Program-made: the position numbers and the translations under genes | Notes under the pieces: model-generated | What the model was told of the DNA's origin: nothing | Databases searched by the model: none | What the model saw: only the letters and a program-made list of their open reading frames with translations | Part shown: positions 1-13,538 of the stretch, piece by piece | Layout of the letters: every line of letters begins with the position of its first letter | Position numbering within the stretch: position 1 is the first letter of the stretch | DNA from: Chiridota heheva | Taxonomy: Eukaryota > Echinodermata > Holothuroidea > Apodida > Chiridotidae | Assembly (NCBI GenBank): GCA_020152595.1 | Contig: JAIGNY010001603.1 | Location: forward strand, 472,501-536,500 | Length of the DNA: 64,000 bases | Reading direction: 5' to 3'

Positions 1-2017
1 CCGAAATAAACTCCATACGTACAGTGTATGTATAATTGTGTATGTATGGGGAGTGGGGACAGTGATGCGTACATTTTCAGTGGCCTCGAAATGTTCGATT
101 TTCTAACATGTTTAAAAACCAAACATCACTGATGTAAGGGCGCGAATCCTACTTGGGTGTAATCGGATGGGGGAAGGGGGAGGGGGTGTAAACATGACCC
201 TTCCCCTCCAGGGTAGGACGCCAGTACATCGCAAGTGAACTTCCCAATTGTTCTGGTGCTCATTTACAGCTGAGTGGAGTGGAGCAAGTATGCTATAGAC
301 AGATAGAGTTGATAGTCGAAACCGGTACCTTTCGCATACACGCAAGAACCCTTAGCCAATGAGCCGCATACCGTACATGAGCTCATTGGCTGGGAAAGAA
401 GGGGGGAGGGGGGCTTTGGCATCCGCAAGTACGCATTTCTAAACTCAAATAGAAGCCTTCTGCGCATGAATTACGCTTATTGCAGGGATGGGTATTGAGC
501 GTTGGCAGTTTTGAAAGCAGCCAGACAACTTAATAACAACACAACATTTAAAACAAAAGATGACAACTTTGTAAAGATCATTTAAACTAAATGAATCATT
601 TTTAAAATGTTCATTTCTGACACTTACGTTGCCAAAACGTGAAGGCAAACCAAAACGTGAAGCCGCAATATACCACGCGCTCGCTTTAGTGATTTATACC
701 TTGATCGATGATTGGTTGATTTCATACATCGTGCGTACATGACGTAGTGTGCATACTATATTGAAACTGTGGCAGCGACAGGAGTACTGAAAGTTGCTAC
801 AGAATTAGTGTAATCGTTAAAAGGCTTAATATAGAGAGCTATAACATCATTATACTTGATGTGCATCAAGAGGGCATTTGCAATCGCTAGGGAGATTGTC
901 ATTAACTACTTTGCAACATACCTGCTATGGAATCGTTCGATATAACCGTCTCATAAAACCGTCAAATTTAACAGACTTCTAGAATGATTTATAATATGCT
1001 CAAACAAACAAATTTGTTGTCACTGAAGAGTGATAAAAGTCGATGTTTGTATTTCTATAAAACACAAACCAAATATTTTATTAACGATCAGAAACGGTAA
1101 TGCATAGAAATAAAATTTAAACGCAAAAAATTAAAAGTCAGCAAACTACATATGTGGATATATGCAGTAAGTTAGTTTTGCGTCAATTATTATCGAAGAA
1201 GGCAGTAAAACCATCTCACATGATTATGATTGAGGTTTTATTCTGTTTTAAGACCCAGCATCTGCTTAATGTACATATAGTTCTCACTAATCGTAAAGAC
1301 GCTCTTTCATTTGCGCTATACTTGGCTATGCGGTTGATGAAAAACAGTACAAACCTGAAAAGATCGTAAGGGCAACACGATAAATAAAACATTAGCCTCT
1401 TCATGATCCCAAAGGTGAATCGTCAGTGTATTTTCAATTAGGCCTACATTCCTGCCGGCCCTGTGGGGCGCTATGCGCCATGATGTCAAGGGGCCTACTA
1501 AATGGTCCAGGCGGGGCCCAAGGGCAAGGGATATTATTTATTATTATAGTTATTAATTTCAAATATATAATTAGTAAAGGTTTTGCGAATCATTGGGGGT
1601 CATGGACTCGTTGTTTCCCCCGCCCCTCTTGAATCCGTCATTGATGGAGCATGAGTAGTCGCCGTTTCCTCCGTTATATGACAAGAAGCGTGGAAAGGCC
1701 ACCTCCCGGGGCAAGAACTCAACCAATTCTCGGTCACAGGAGAGCAAATTGTACTGTGGATAATCTGATGTATCCACCAAAATGTTGCTGCCCTATGGGA
1801 TATCTCCCGTTAACAGAGTTAGCTCTCCTTTTTCAGGGAATAGTATCTCTAACCAGATTATATTTGCAGTGGTAGTAATGCTAGAAGTTTGAGTATTCGT
1901 TGCCTGACACATTCAAGTGAACACAATAACGTGCACCCCAGCAAATTTCGGCAGTCGCCGAAAGATAATCACCATTAGTCAGTTTTTAGTTCGTTTAGCT
2001 GTTTAGTAGGATTATCT
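1..2017. other. unassigned DNA
   Basis: No gene found. A C/G-rich patch at about 1440-1530 followed by an ATT-rich tail may be an old retroposon 3' end. The rest is AT-rich sequence. Confidence 0.4.
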
Positions 2018-2482
2018 TATTCATGAATTAACCTGTCTGAATTAGATGATTGACAGCTTTTCCAACCAATCATCGCATGAATTTTCTAGCAACAAAATCT
2101 GCGTAACTAAGTGGGGTAAACATCCTACGCGGCACTGGTACAGTACAACTAGTTACGGGTGTGCGCTCATGTAGTCAATGCAATTTATTGTACAAAACAA
2201 ATTTCTGCACACACAGCTGCACAGGCCTAGTGACGGCAAAATGGTGAACAAAAATTACTCTTACGGTCTCGCTGTGGGCTTTATAAATCTGATTGCTGTT
2301 ACCCAGAACACTTCGCAAACTTAATTTTGTTGATCCCTTTTGCTAAAAACAAAATATCCGGAGAAGTGCCATAAATGGGCCAAACATCTCAATGCCAATG
2401 CATTGGTAATGCACGATTTCGGATTTGATGATTGTTTGCCCCACCTAGTTACCGCGTTGCTATGGTGGCTTATTTCGTAATT
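2018..2482 (+). mobile_element. dispersed repeat with GTAACTAAGTGGGG inverted motifs, copy 1
   Basis: Homologous, in inverted orientation, to 54137-54626 over about 460 bp. Inside, near each end, is an inverted motif: GCGTAACTAAGTGGGGTAAA at about 2101 and the complement of GGTAACTAGGTGGGGCAAAC near 2435-2455. Homology extends some 80 bp beyond the left motif, so the motif is subterminal or the unit is compound. No coding capacity. Confidence 0.75.
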
Positions 2483-3252
2483 CCGCTAATTAAATATACG
2501 CAGGCCAACGTTACAAACCTAAGTCTCCAATTGAGCAAAAACAAAGGATTTGCTCAAAACAGTTATAACATAAAAGGACCAAATTTAACAATCTTTCCTA
2601 AATGTAGAGCATCCAGCAAAACTTAAAGCAGATTCCAATCAATGGTACTGGGGATATTTTACTTTAAAAGTGATCTAATGATGCGCAAACTCGGTTATCT
2701 GCAACCACCTATCTTGAGATTCTATCAGTCTGTCAGTGGTTATATACATATCCATATTCAACAACACTGTTGTTTCACAGTTTAATCCGTTTATTCACCT
2801 AGAGCTGCATGATGTCATCCGTATTAAACGCATATAAGTTTAGTGACATCTCGACATGCTTAAATTAAATAGGACCAAATTCTGAAAACTTTTGCGGAGA
2901 GCTTATGTTGTGTCCGAGTTGAAAGGAAAGTGATGTATTGTACCGCAATCAGGGAGAAGCCTAGCCCTAAACCTAACCTTCTAGCCTGTTATAAGGTGAG
3001 GATGGTTCTGCTTCAAGAAGTACATAGAAGTACAAAAAGATCCCCCCTGCAAGTTATTCGGCCTTTAACTTTAATTATGTTCTCAACTTCAGGAATTGAT
3101 CAGTTGATGACTTCCAAAAAATCTTTTAAAAAGCGCGGCTTTCAAAACTCATGCGGCAGATGAAGAAAAACAATCGACACATATATAGTAAATCATAGAG
3201 CTATTCAATAGATTACATTACACATTTGCACATTCTCTTGAGTAGCCCAACT
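2483..3252. other. unassigned DNA
   Basis: No coding or repeat signal that I can support. Confidence 0.4.
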
Positions 3253-3519
3253 TAGGGGCGTGTCTAGCTTTTTAGGCAGTTTAAGCGCCTCTAAAAACAC
3301 ATCTTATTAAGATATCCTACTTTCGTCCAAAATTGAGTATTTTTGATCCACGATTGAAGATTTTTGTAAACTGTAAGATTTGGGGCTCAAACTAGCTAGT
3401 ATTCCATGAAATTTTACTGACCTGACATCAGATTTAACGACCAATCTCAAATTTTACCGACAAGTCTCAAAATTTGGGGCGGAGGAGGCAGGGTGTGATC
3501 CCCGGTATTAACGCCCATG
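3253..3519 (-). mobile_element. CAGGGGCGTAAATACC repeat, copy 2
   Basis: Reverse-complement relative of 27088-27323. On minus it starts CCATGGGCGTTAATACCGGG and includes CTTGTCGGTAAAATTTGAG. The other end is TTAGGGGCGTGTCTAG. Confidence 0.6.
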
Positions 3520-5074
<1,555 letters not shown>

Positions 5075-6324
5075 GTTGTTTGTTCAATATTTGCTGATGC
5101 TTATAATTTTTCATTTCATTTAATAATAATAATTGATATCAGATATCCGAACATAATAATGATTAAAAAACAATAATTATGTATTGCTAGAATTGAATGT
5201 TTAGCATTATTCAACAGTTTAGTATTTTTGGCATGATATACAATCAATTATATTAAGCAAGCATTAAATGATATGAAGAATTAAATCCCGTATATTATAA
5301 TTTTGTTATTCATCATTCCTGCTAGTGTCTATACCCCTTTAGGTCGCAACCAATTTTATATTGCAAACAAAGAAAAAGAAAATATCAAACACGTTATCCC
5401 ATATATACCATAAAAACAACCAACACTTTAAAACGTAAACACTTTTCAAGTTTACAAATTTAATATTCAATTTTTCAATTTGTCCTTGGTAGCTTTCTTT
5501 ATTCACGATATGTTTCTTCTTAACCAATAACAATGCAAATTAAGAGAATGAGTTATCGTGAAAGTGGGTCCATTTCTACCGGACGCCGAAGTATGCATTG
5601 TACACGGTCAGAGGTTTCCCATTAAATTGCATACTCCAACACAACTCACAAACTTTTAACGGTTGAACTTCAAGAATAAAGAGGGCGACATTCATGTGCA
5701 TCATTTCAAATCTTAAGACTTTTCGAAGGAGCTGAAATTGTCTTCGACTCAACTTTATCTTTGGACATGTTCGTTGGATCAGGAAGATGTTTGGACAGAT
5801 ATCTAGGTTCGATTCTTCTGAGATCATTTGTCTATCGTATGCAGATAAAATTTCTTTGAAGATTATTATGCGTCGCAGGAAGCAGCGATGTCAAGAAATC
5901 TGAAGAAATTTTGTGTCTATTTCCTGAAATATTTCCTAACATCATGTTGCAGACAAATGCGAAAGAAAACTTGAAAGTTCGTAAACCAAAAGTATGTGAA
6001 ACGACTTACAAGTCTGATAAGGATTTAATAACAACAGAAATTGGTGAGGGATGCGTACGTTTTTTTTTATTTATTACACCTCTTTAAAATTCTCATTGAA
6101 TTGTTTATTTTTTGAAAATAACAAATAATTCCCCGAATTTCGGGCAATTTCCTGGAACGTAGAAGCCTTAAATAAAACGCGCCATGAGTTTGTAGATTAA
6201 CACAGGGCCATAATTCTTGATGAACATGGGACTTTTGTCACCTATTTTCAGTCTACAGAACTTGAATGCAAAGACCTAGCCGAATCCCCTCCCCCTATAC
6301 CACTGCCATTAATCATGATGGTGA
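5075..6324. other. unassigned AT-rich DNA
   Basis: Nothing recognised. An 83-codon minus-strand frame (5576-5827) is not convincing. Confidence 0.4.
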
Positions 6325-6728
6325 AGTCATGGGCGTAGGAAGGGTCACATCTGTGGGGGGCAAAAACCCCAAACCCAAATTTTCCAGGTGATAGGTGTGA
6401 AAATTACAATGGTGAATTAAGTTTCCTTTCAAAATAAATCTCCTTCAAATTTTGGGAGATTTTCTTCATTTTCGGCCAGTTTTTGGAAAATCTTGGCCAG
6501 TTTTCGGGAATTTATTGGCCATATTTCGGAAATTTTTGGCCAATTTTCGGAAAGTTTTGGCCATTTTTCGGGAATTTGATCTATATCCAATAATTTTACC
6601 GCTTTTTTCAATTTTAGGTTAATAATTTTCTAATTTTACGAGTCCCAACTGGGCAGAAAGCATGTAATCTCGAAGTCGAAATCAGCTCAGAGGGCAGCTT
6701 TCCCCCCTGTCCCCTCCCTACGCCCCCG
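6325..6728. mobile_element. GGGCGTAGGAAGG MITE with internal TTCGGNAATTTTGGCCA repeats
   Basis: Inverted ends GGGCGTAGGAAGGG (6331) and CCCTCCCTACGCCC (6712-6725). The middle holds about six degenerate copies of an 18-24 bp unit of the form TTTTCGGAAATTTTTGGCCA. GGTGA directly flanks the element (6320-6324, 6729-6733). Relatives at 23108, 32196, 55383 and 56800. Confidence 0.8.
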
Positions 6729-9033
6729 GGTGAGACGACCGAATAACTTTGGAGTAATCACCACTGCCAAGAGCTGGCATAATATTCTACTTTATATCAG
6801 TCCACAATAAAGTGCAAGAGCATAGATATCTGTAAATAATGAAATATGTAGATATATAACGATAACAGTGTTGTCGGCCAATATGGTTTGATGAAAATTT
6901 ATAAACCATTTAAAGAACATGAGAATATTCATGCAGATTTTAAGAGCGTGTATATCGATACTCAATTTGAGCCGCAAAGAAAATTCCTCCAAATTTGGCC
7001 GAAAAGGCAGAAAGGAAGAAAATGAATATCAAAGCTTTCACAAATCACTTTAAAATGATTGGGCAGTTGGGTATACTGTATGCAAAGTGACATCATGGTC
7101 TGATGTGTGATTTATAATTATCAATTTAATTTGATTTCCTTTAAATCCACTGATTTGAGGAATATTGAAAGAACATTTCTAGGATGATTATGATGTCACG
7201 TCCGGTGAGATACATTTCCAATAACTGAATGAATGCGAATCATTCGAAGGCAAAAATAGGTAAAATCTTTCAAGTTAAACAACCTGAACAATAACATTTA
7301 TACTCCAAGAAAAAGACAAATGGAGGAAAGAAAATTCATAGATAATTGTCGATATTTTTTTAAGATAGTGAATCCTGTTCTGGCAAGTTGTACCTTCTGG
7401 TCACCTCCTCTGTAGCATGAGGTCTGATTCGTGCTTTTGCCTAGATACCATACTTTTTGGTGAATCATAACTCATACTGTCAGAGGCTAAATTCTCCAAT
7501 TTGTTTGTTGATTCTATATCACGTGACAAATTAATCGAACTTTTCCTCTCTGCATTTCTGAATAAAAAGGTATACTTCAAAATGTTTAATTTTCGTTTCT
7601 TCTAGGGATGATCAAATAAGGGTCATAAACTTTGCAAACGGTCCTCTTGTCCATGGCTTTTGTCAAATTAATTGATATTATTATAGGCTTTACCTATTAA
7701 ATACACAATCCGGACCAAAAAATGTATACTCCATGTTTAAAATTCTGAATGTAATTAAGCTTTTTAAAATTTCTCTGCATAGAAAATTTTACATTCGTTA
7801 CATGCGGAGATACAAGCTTGTTTAAATCTTCAAACAAACAAGAAAATATAATGATATAATGAGAGCTGAATGTAGGTCAGCTAAACTAGTGCAGGATGTA
7901 TATGACCATTACGCTTGTCCTTCAGGCTCTTAAAGTCCAGTGAATAAATTGAATTGGTGGCGCAAACCGATTAGTAACGGACAAATTAAGCTCAACGACA
8001 CTTTAATTGAGGTTTTGAGGCCAAAACGGCGTAAATAAAAACAAAGAAAAAGTAAGGAAAATTGTAATAATGCCTTAAGAAAATATTTTTACGAAGACGG
8101 TAACTTTTCTTTTAAAGACAATTGGACTTAATGCAGCTGTAATGATCAAACAAGCGTGATTACGTGCAAAGAAAATACTGAGATTAATAAGGAAAAGGTG
8201 GGAAATAATTTTTGTTCGCATTTTTAAGGTCATCTTTGGAAAGAAAGGAGATGATTAGGAGTTGACCTTGTAAACTGTTTGTGTGCTTAAGCCTTTTGAA
8301 GTTGGGAAAGGAATTATGGTGTGGATATATCAATATCATCTACAATGATATAGAGTTTATCATTTTAAATTTTAATTCATGAATACATTTGAAACTCAGT
8401 GTACCGATATTTAACTGTTGAATATTAGATTCCAAATGATTTTATGCAATAATAGCAAATCACAGGAAGGAACTATATTAGCATATTAGTGGATCACAAC
8501 AAAATCTTTATTGATGTACTTTGACAAGCTGATTGAAAAACATAACAAACTGATAGATCGATCTATCAACAGATATATAGCAAATATTATTCAACAAATT
8601 ATTATGGGTCTAAAGAATTCGTATTGTTTGTATAAAATTGATTAAGTTAAAAACAATCATTGTATAGGCTGTACTGTGAGTATTGTATACCTTTGCGTGT
8701 GACTATAATACCTGTTTATTGGGTCGTGACTGCATAGCTTCTCAGTTTATCGCTTCTGTTATCAACATTTTTCATTCAAAGTGCGTGTATTTTTTCCTAG
8801 TATATAATACATAATAATTCCTAGTATGTATATTCAATGAGATAAGGAATGGAACACACTGCTATTATAGACGACAACAATTTATTGTAGCGTGAATTAC
8901 ATATTGGTGTATCAAGCCAATATGGCAGATCAGTATGCACAACATTACAACCAGCAACGTTATGCCTAATGCTGTATGCCAAACTCGAAGGCATATAAAT
9001 AATGCATCTGATAAGACAAAAATTCGCATTAAC
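6729..9033. other. unassigned AT-rich DNA
   Basis: No gene, RNA or repeat supported. Confidence 0.4.
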
Positions 9034-9088
9034 CAATTAATCACATGATTTGCATATTAATCACATGATTAACATATTAATCATACGC
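9034..9088 (+). repeat. short tandem ATTAATCACATGATT repeat
   Basis: ATTAATCACATGATTTGCAT is followed by ATTAATCACATGATTAACAT and a partial third unit. It carries repeated ATTAAT and TCACATGA motifs. Confidence 0.75.
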
Positions 9089-9364
9089 GATCGGAAGTGA
9101 AATTTCATAATTGTTTGTTTTAAGAACAATGTATTTTATATTTTGTCTTCCAAAATTCGTGGGTTATTTTAGCGGTCAGTCTCGCTATTTTGAATGAAAG
9201 AATACAGAAAGACACACAGAACTACATACCCTGAAGAAACCACTACAGTGTTCCGACTTGTTCTGTTAAAAACACACCGAACTTTCAAGTTTTCATAAGT
9301 ATTTTTTAAAAATGACTGGTATCGAACGTCTATGTATATTGCAGACAAGATACACAGTGACAGC

Positions 9365-9557
9365 GCTACGGGGGAGGGGAGAGGGGGCATGGGGGAAATT
9401 TCCCCTATGAGATCGCTTTGCCCCCTTAGAAAATGTGTAAAGTGACAGTGACATATTTTGTCCGATTTACAGGCTTTTGCTCCAGGAGACAAATTTGCCC
9501 TTCTCCTGCCTCCCCCCTTCCCATCATGACCAAAATACTGGTACCGCCACTGGCGAT
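9365..9557. mobile_element. probable MITE remnant, C/G-rich ends
   Basis: Left end CAGCGCTACGGGGGAGG and right end TACCGCCACTGGCG resemble the CAGTGGCG-type termini of neighbouring families. The interior is purine/pyrimidine-skewed. No second full copy was identified here. Confidence 0.45.
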
Positions 9558-9815
9558 ACGTCACACTCTCACCTTTATAGCAATTGTTAATGTATTATAT
9601 ACAAAATCAAGTTGACATTTGTTCTAATATAAAATATCGTTCAAAATATTTTTAGTTGGGTAAATATAAATAACTTCTTTAGATTCTCTTTTATTACTCA
9701 GACTCCTGATAATCCAATGATACTTAAGTTAAAAAAAAATTGCAACTATTTCTACAAAAACACAGACTATATTTTTGCTTCGCACCTTTACAAGAAATAT
9801 GATAATATGACGTCA

Positions 9816-10086
9816 CAACTTTAAACTTCTCATTATTCCTTTTAATAAATAAGGATTTTGAACTTTATCAGTTAATGATTTCTTTCCCACCTTGTTGCTA
9901 TTATGTCCTCAGATTGTATGACCAATGAATCTACGAATGTATCCTTTAAGCAGTGGCGGTTTTAGTCACTTCTACTCAAATCAGATGCAACATTTAACTT
10001 CTCATTACTTCCCTCACGGAATAAGGTTTTTGAATTGCTTTCCTTGTCATGCACCTTGGTCTGTTGGTGATTTTACGTCCTATGAC
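9816..10086 (+). repeat. imperfect direct duplication, about 105 bp
   Basis: AACTTTAAACTTCTCATTA (9816) and AACATTTAACTTCTCATTA (9986) each lead into AATAAGG.TTTTGAA and a CCTTG...TATGTCCT / TACGTCCTATGAC end. Confidence 0.65.
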
Positions 10087-10145
10087 ATGAACTTGCATTA
10101 CAGTGAATCAATAATATAAGCAGTGGGTAGACAGGTAGAATTATA

Positions 10146-10450
<305 letters not shown>

Positions 10451-11580
10451 GATGCACGTTTTTTTCTCCATCCGGTTGTCTATTGTTTATTTTGGTGCAT
10501 TTCTTGAAATGTGGCACGTAATCATTTGTTTGTGATTTTCATGACCCAGCCTCTTTCATTTCCTTTTCCAAGATAGTTGCACTTTAAGCTTTTAAATTAA
10601 GACAACATTATTGACAGGTTCAGTAAAACACCAATAAAAATATAAGATTTGTATTTCTTTGCGCACAAAACGTACAGCTTTCAAATCTGCGTAAAAATGT
10701 TTTAAACGTTTTTAAAACATTGAAGTATGTGATAATCATTTTTTCAAAACTGTATCTTTTGTTTCGTATGTAAAAATTCAACTAACCCTATATGGTCCAA
10801 ACTTCGTTATATTTCCATATGATGTGGGTAATATGGGATCATTTGGTTTATCATTAAGTTCCATTTCTATAAGAATCTTCCTCAATCCTTCGCCAAATCA
10901 AGGAACTTTCCTGAAAAGTCAGAAAGTTGGAAAATAGCAAACGGATATTTGTTTTTAACATATTCCATCAAACAGATATTTGTATTTAGAAATTTCGTTA
11001 AAATGTTCATAATTTGGACAAATAGCGAAATTCGGTATAGCCTTGTCGAACGCTTTTAACCATTATTGTAGCAAATGATATAATTAAGGTCTGGATGGTA
11101 CAGATAACTACAGATAATTAGATGGCATTCTTAATATGAAATATAGTAACTGATATATTAAAGTCCAAGGATGTAGTTCTAAATGTTAGTGACTATATTA
11201 CAAACTTGCATAACATATGAGATATAAGGAAACAAAATGGAATATAAGTGAGTTTAATGACCTTCAAACCTCTTTGTCGCAAAATGCTTTTAATCTTTTC
11301 TAGAAGCATTACAAACCTCTAATCATCCTTCAAATATATGAAAGTTTTTAAGTTTTAGGTTTTTAGGCTAAATAATTATTTCAAGGATTAATTTTAAATA
11401 TAAAACAAAATGTTGATGGAAACTTCAACAATTCGAAACAAATGAATTTAGACTCGTATGTTGGTGACCTGAAGGCTTATTAATTCATAGATATTCCTCA
11501 AATGCAATCATGAAAAACAAAACAACAGAAACAAAAGAGATTATTTGGTTAAAGAGAGAATCTTGTCTTAAGAAAGTTAC
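10451..11580. other. unassigned AT-rich DNA
   Basis: Nothing recognised. Confidence 0.4.
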
Positions 11581-11869
11581 TTGATATGTCACCAGTAAAT
11601 CTGATACATTTTAGTGATGTCAGTTTCGAGAGTTAATTCATTGGTAAGTCGGTAATTGTGTAAATATTTCGATCAATCAGAACTTATCTCCACAAAAGGA
11701 CGATATCTGACCTTTAAACTAAAGAGGCGCGCGTTTATACATTCTTGGTTAGACGGGTTTAAAATCGCTTGACGGGTCACAAAGTTAATCTGATACACAC
11801 TAGTGACGTCACTTCCGGGAAGTTGTTGAGTGTGTCATTATTTGTGTAAATATTTTAACCACTCAGAAA
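11581..11869 (+). repeat. imperfect direct duplication, about 105 bp
   Basis: The blocks AATCTGATACATTTTAGTGA (11581-11685) and AATCTGATACACACTAGTGA (11768-11869) both lead into a GTGTAAATATTT/CAGAAC stretch, about 187 bp apart. Confidence 0.75.
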
Positions 11870-12002
11870 CCTTACATTGTATATTTACACTGGCCATTAA
11901 ACGGTATAATATTGTTATGCATGCCTGTCTCTTCTAAATCCACTCCACGGCATGATATTTTCTGCAATAGTAATACATATTTATATATATATACACGGTG
12001 GG

Positions 12003-12215
12003 TAATATTTAAAACCATATTGAGTAATTTTTTTAACCATGTTGAGTACATTTTAAAACCATGCTGGGTAAATTTTTAGCCACGTTGGGTAAATGTTTTA
12101 ATCATGTTGGCTAATTCTTTTAACCAGATTGAGTATTCTTTTTAACAATGTTGGATAAAATTTGTAAGCATATTGGCTTATTTTTTACCCATGTTAGCTT
12201 AATTTTACACGACGG
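12003..12215 (+). repeat. degenerate minisatellite, 27-30 bp unit, about eight copies
   Basis: Successive units of the form TTTTAACCATGTTGAGTAAA. Every unit keeps a CATRTTGGGTA-like core, but all have diverged, so the array is old. It lies just before a (TA)n array. Confidence 0.85.
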
Positions 12216-12328
12216 TGGGAAATGGAGGACACACCCAAAAATAAGTAAAGCTATACCCACTATTTGATACACTTTACCCAGTGGAGCTATATCCAATGTC
12301 CATCTGAATCTTACTTGTTATTTGAATA

Positions 12329-12557
<229 letters not shown>

Positions 12558-12644
12558 ATCAAATAAACATGTAATTTGATATTTTAGACAGTTAAGTTGA
12601 TTTACCGAAAAAGATATTTTAGTGCACGTGTGTGTTGAAACTTG

Positions 12645-13360
<716 letters not shown>

Positions 13361-13538
13361 GCAGTGGCGTAGTCAAAGGGTGGGCAGAGGGGCGATTGCC
13401 CCACTAATACTCCTCAATATTCAATTTTTATCGGTTCAAAATTAGTACCGTCCGTCGGCAGGGGCCATATTTTGTATCCTGTCGATTTATTTTTGTTGCT
13501 TGCTCTACCAATATGGAAAACTATAGCTACGCCACTGC
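13361..13538 (+). mobile_element. CAGTGGCGTAG MITE, copy 1
   Basis: 178 bp with 12-bp perfect inverted ends GCAGTGGCGTAG / CTACGCCACTGC. Internally about 80% like the copy at 44692 (shared blocks AATTAGTACCGT, CGTCGGCAGGGGCCATAT). No clear target duplication. Confidence 0.85.

Noticed and set aside
2960-2985. Telomere-like CCCTAAACCTAACC sequence
   Set aside because: Only two or three imperfect units; chance is sufficient.
5576-5827. 83-codon minus frame as an exon
   Set aside because: Composition is only weakly protein-like and no good splice pair or known domain was seen.
9169-9564. 131-codon minus frame as a gene
   Set aside because: It runs through a C/G-skewed repeat remnant and reads no known domain.
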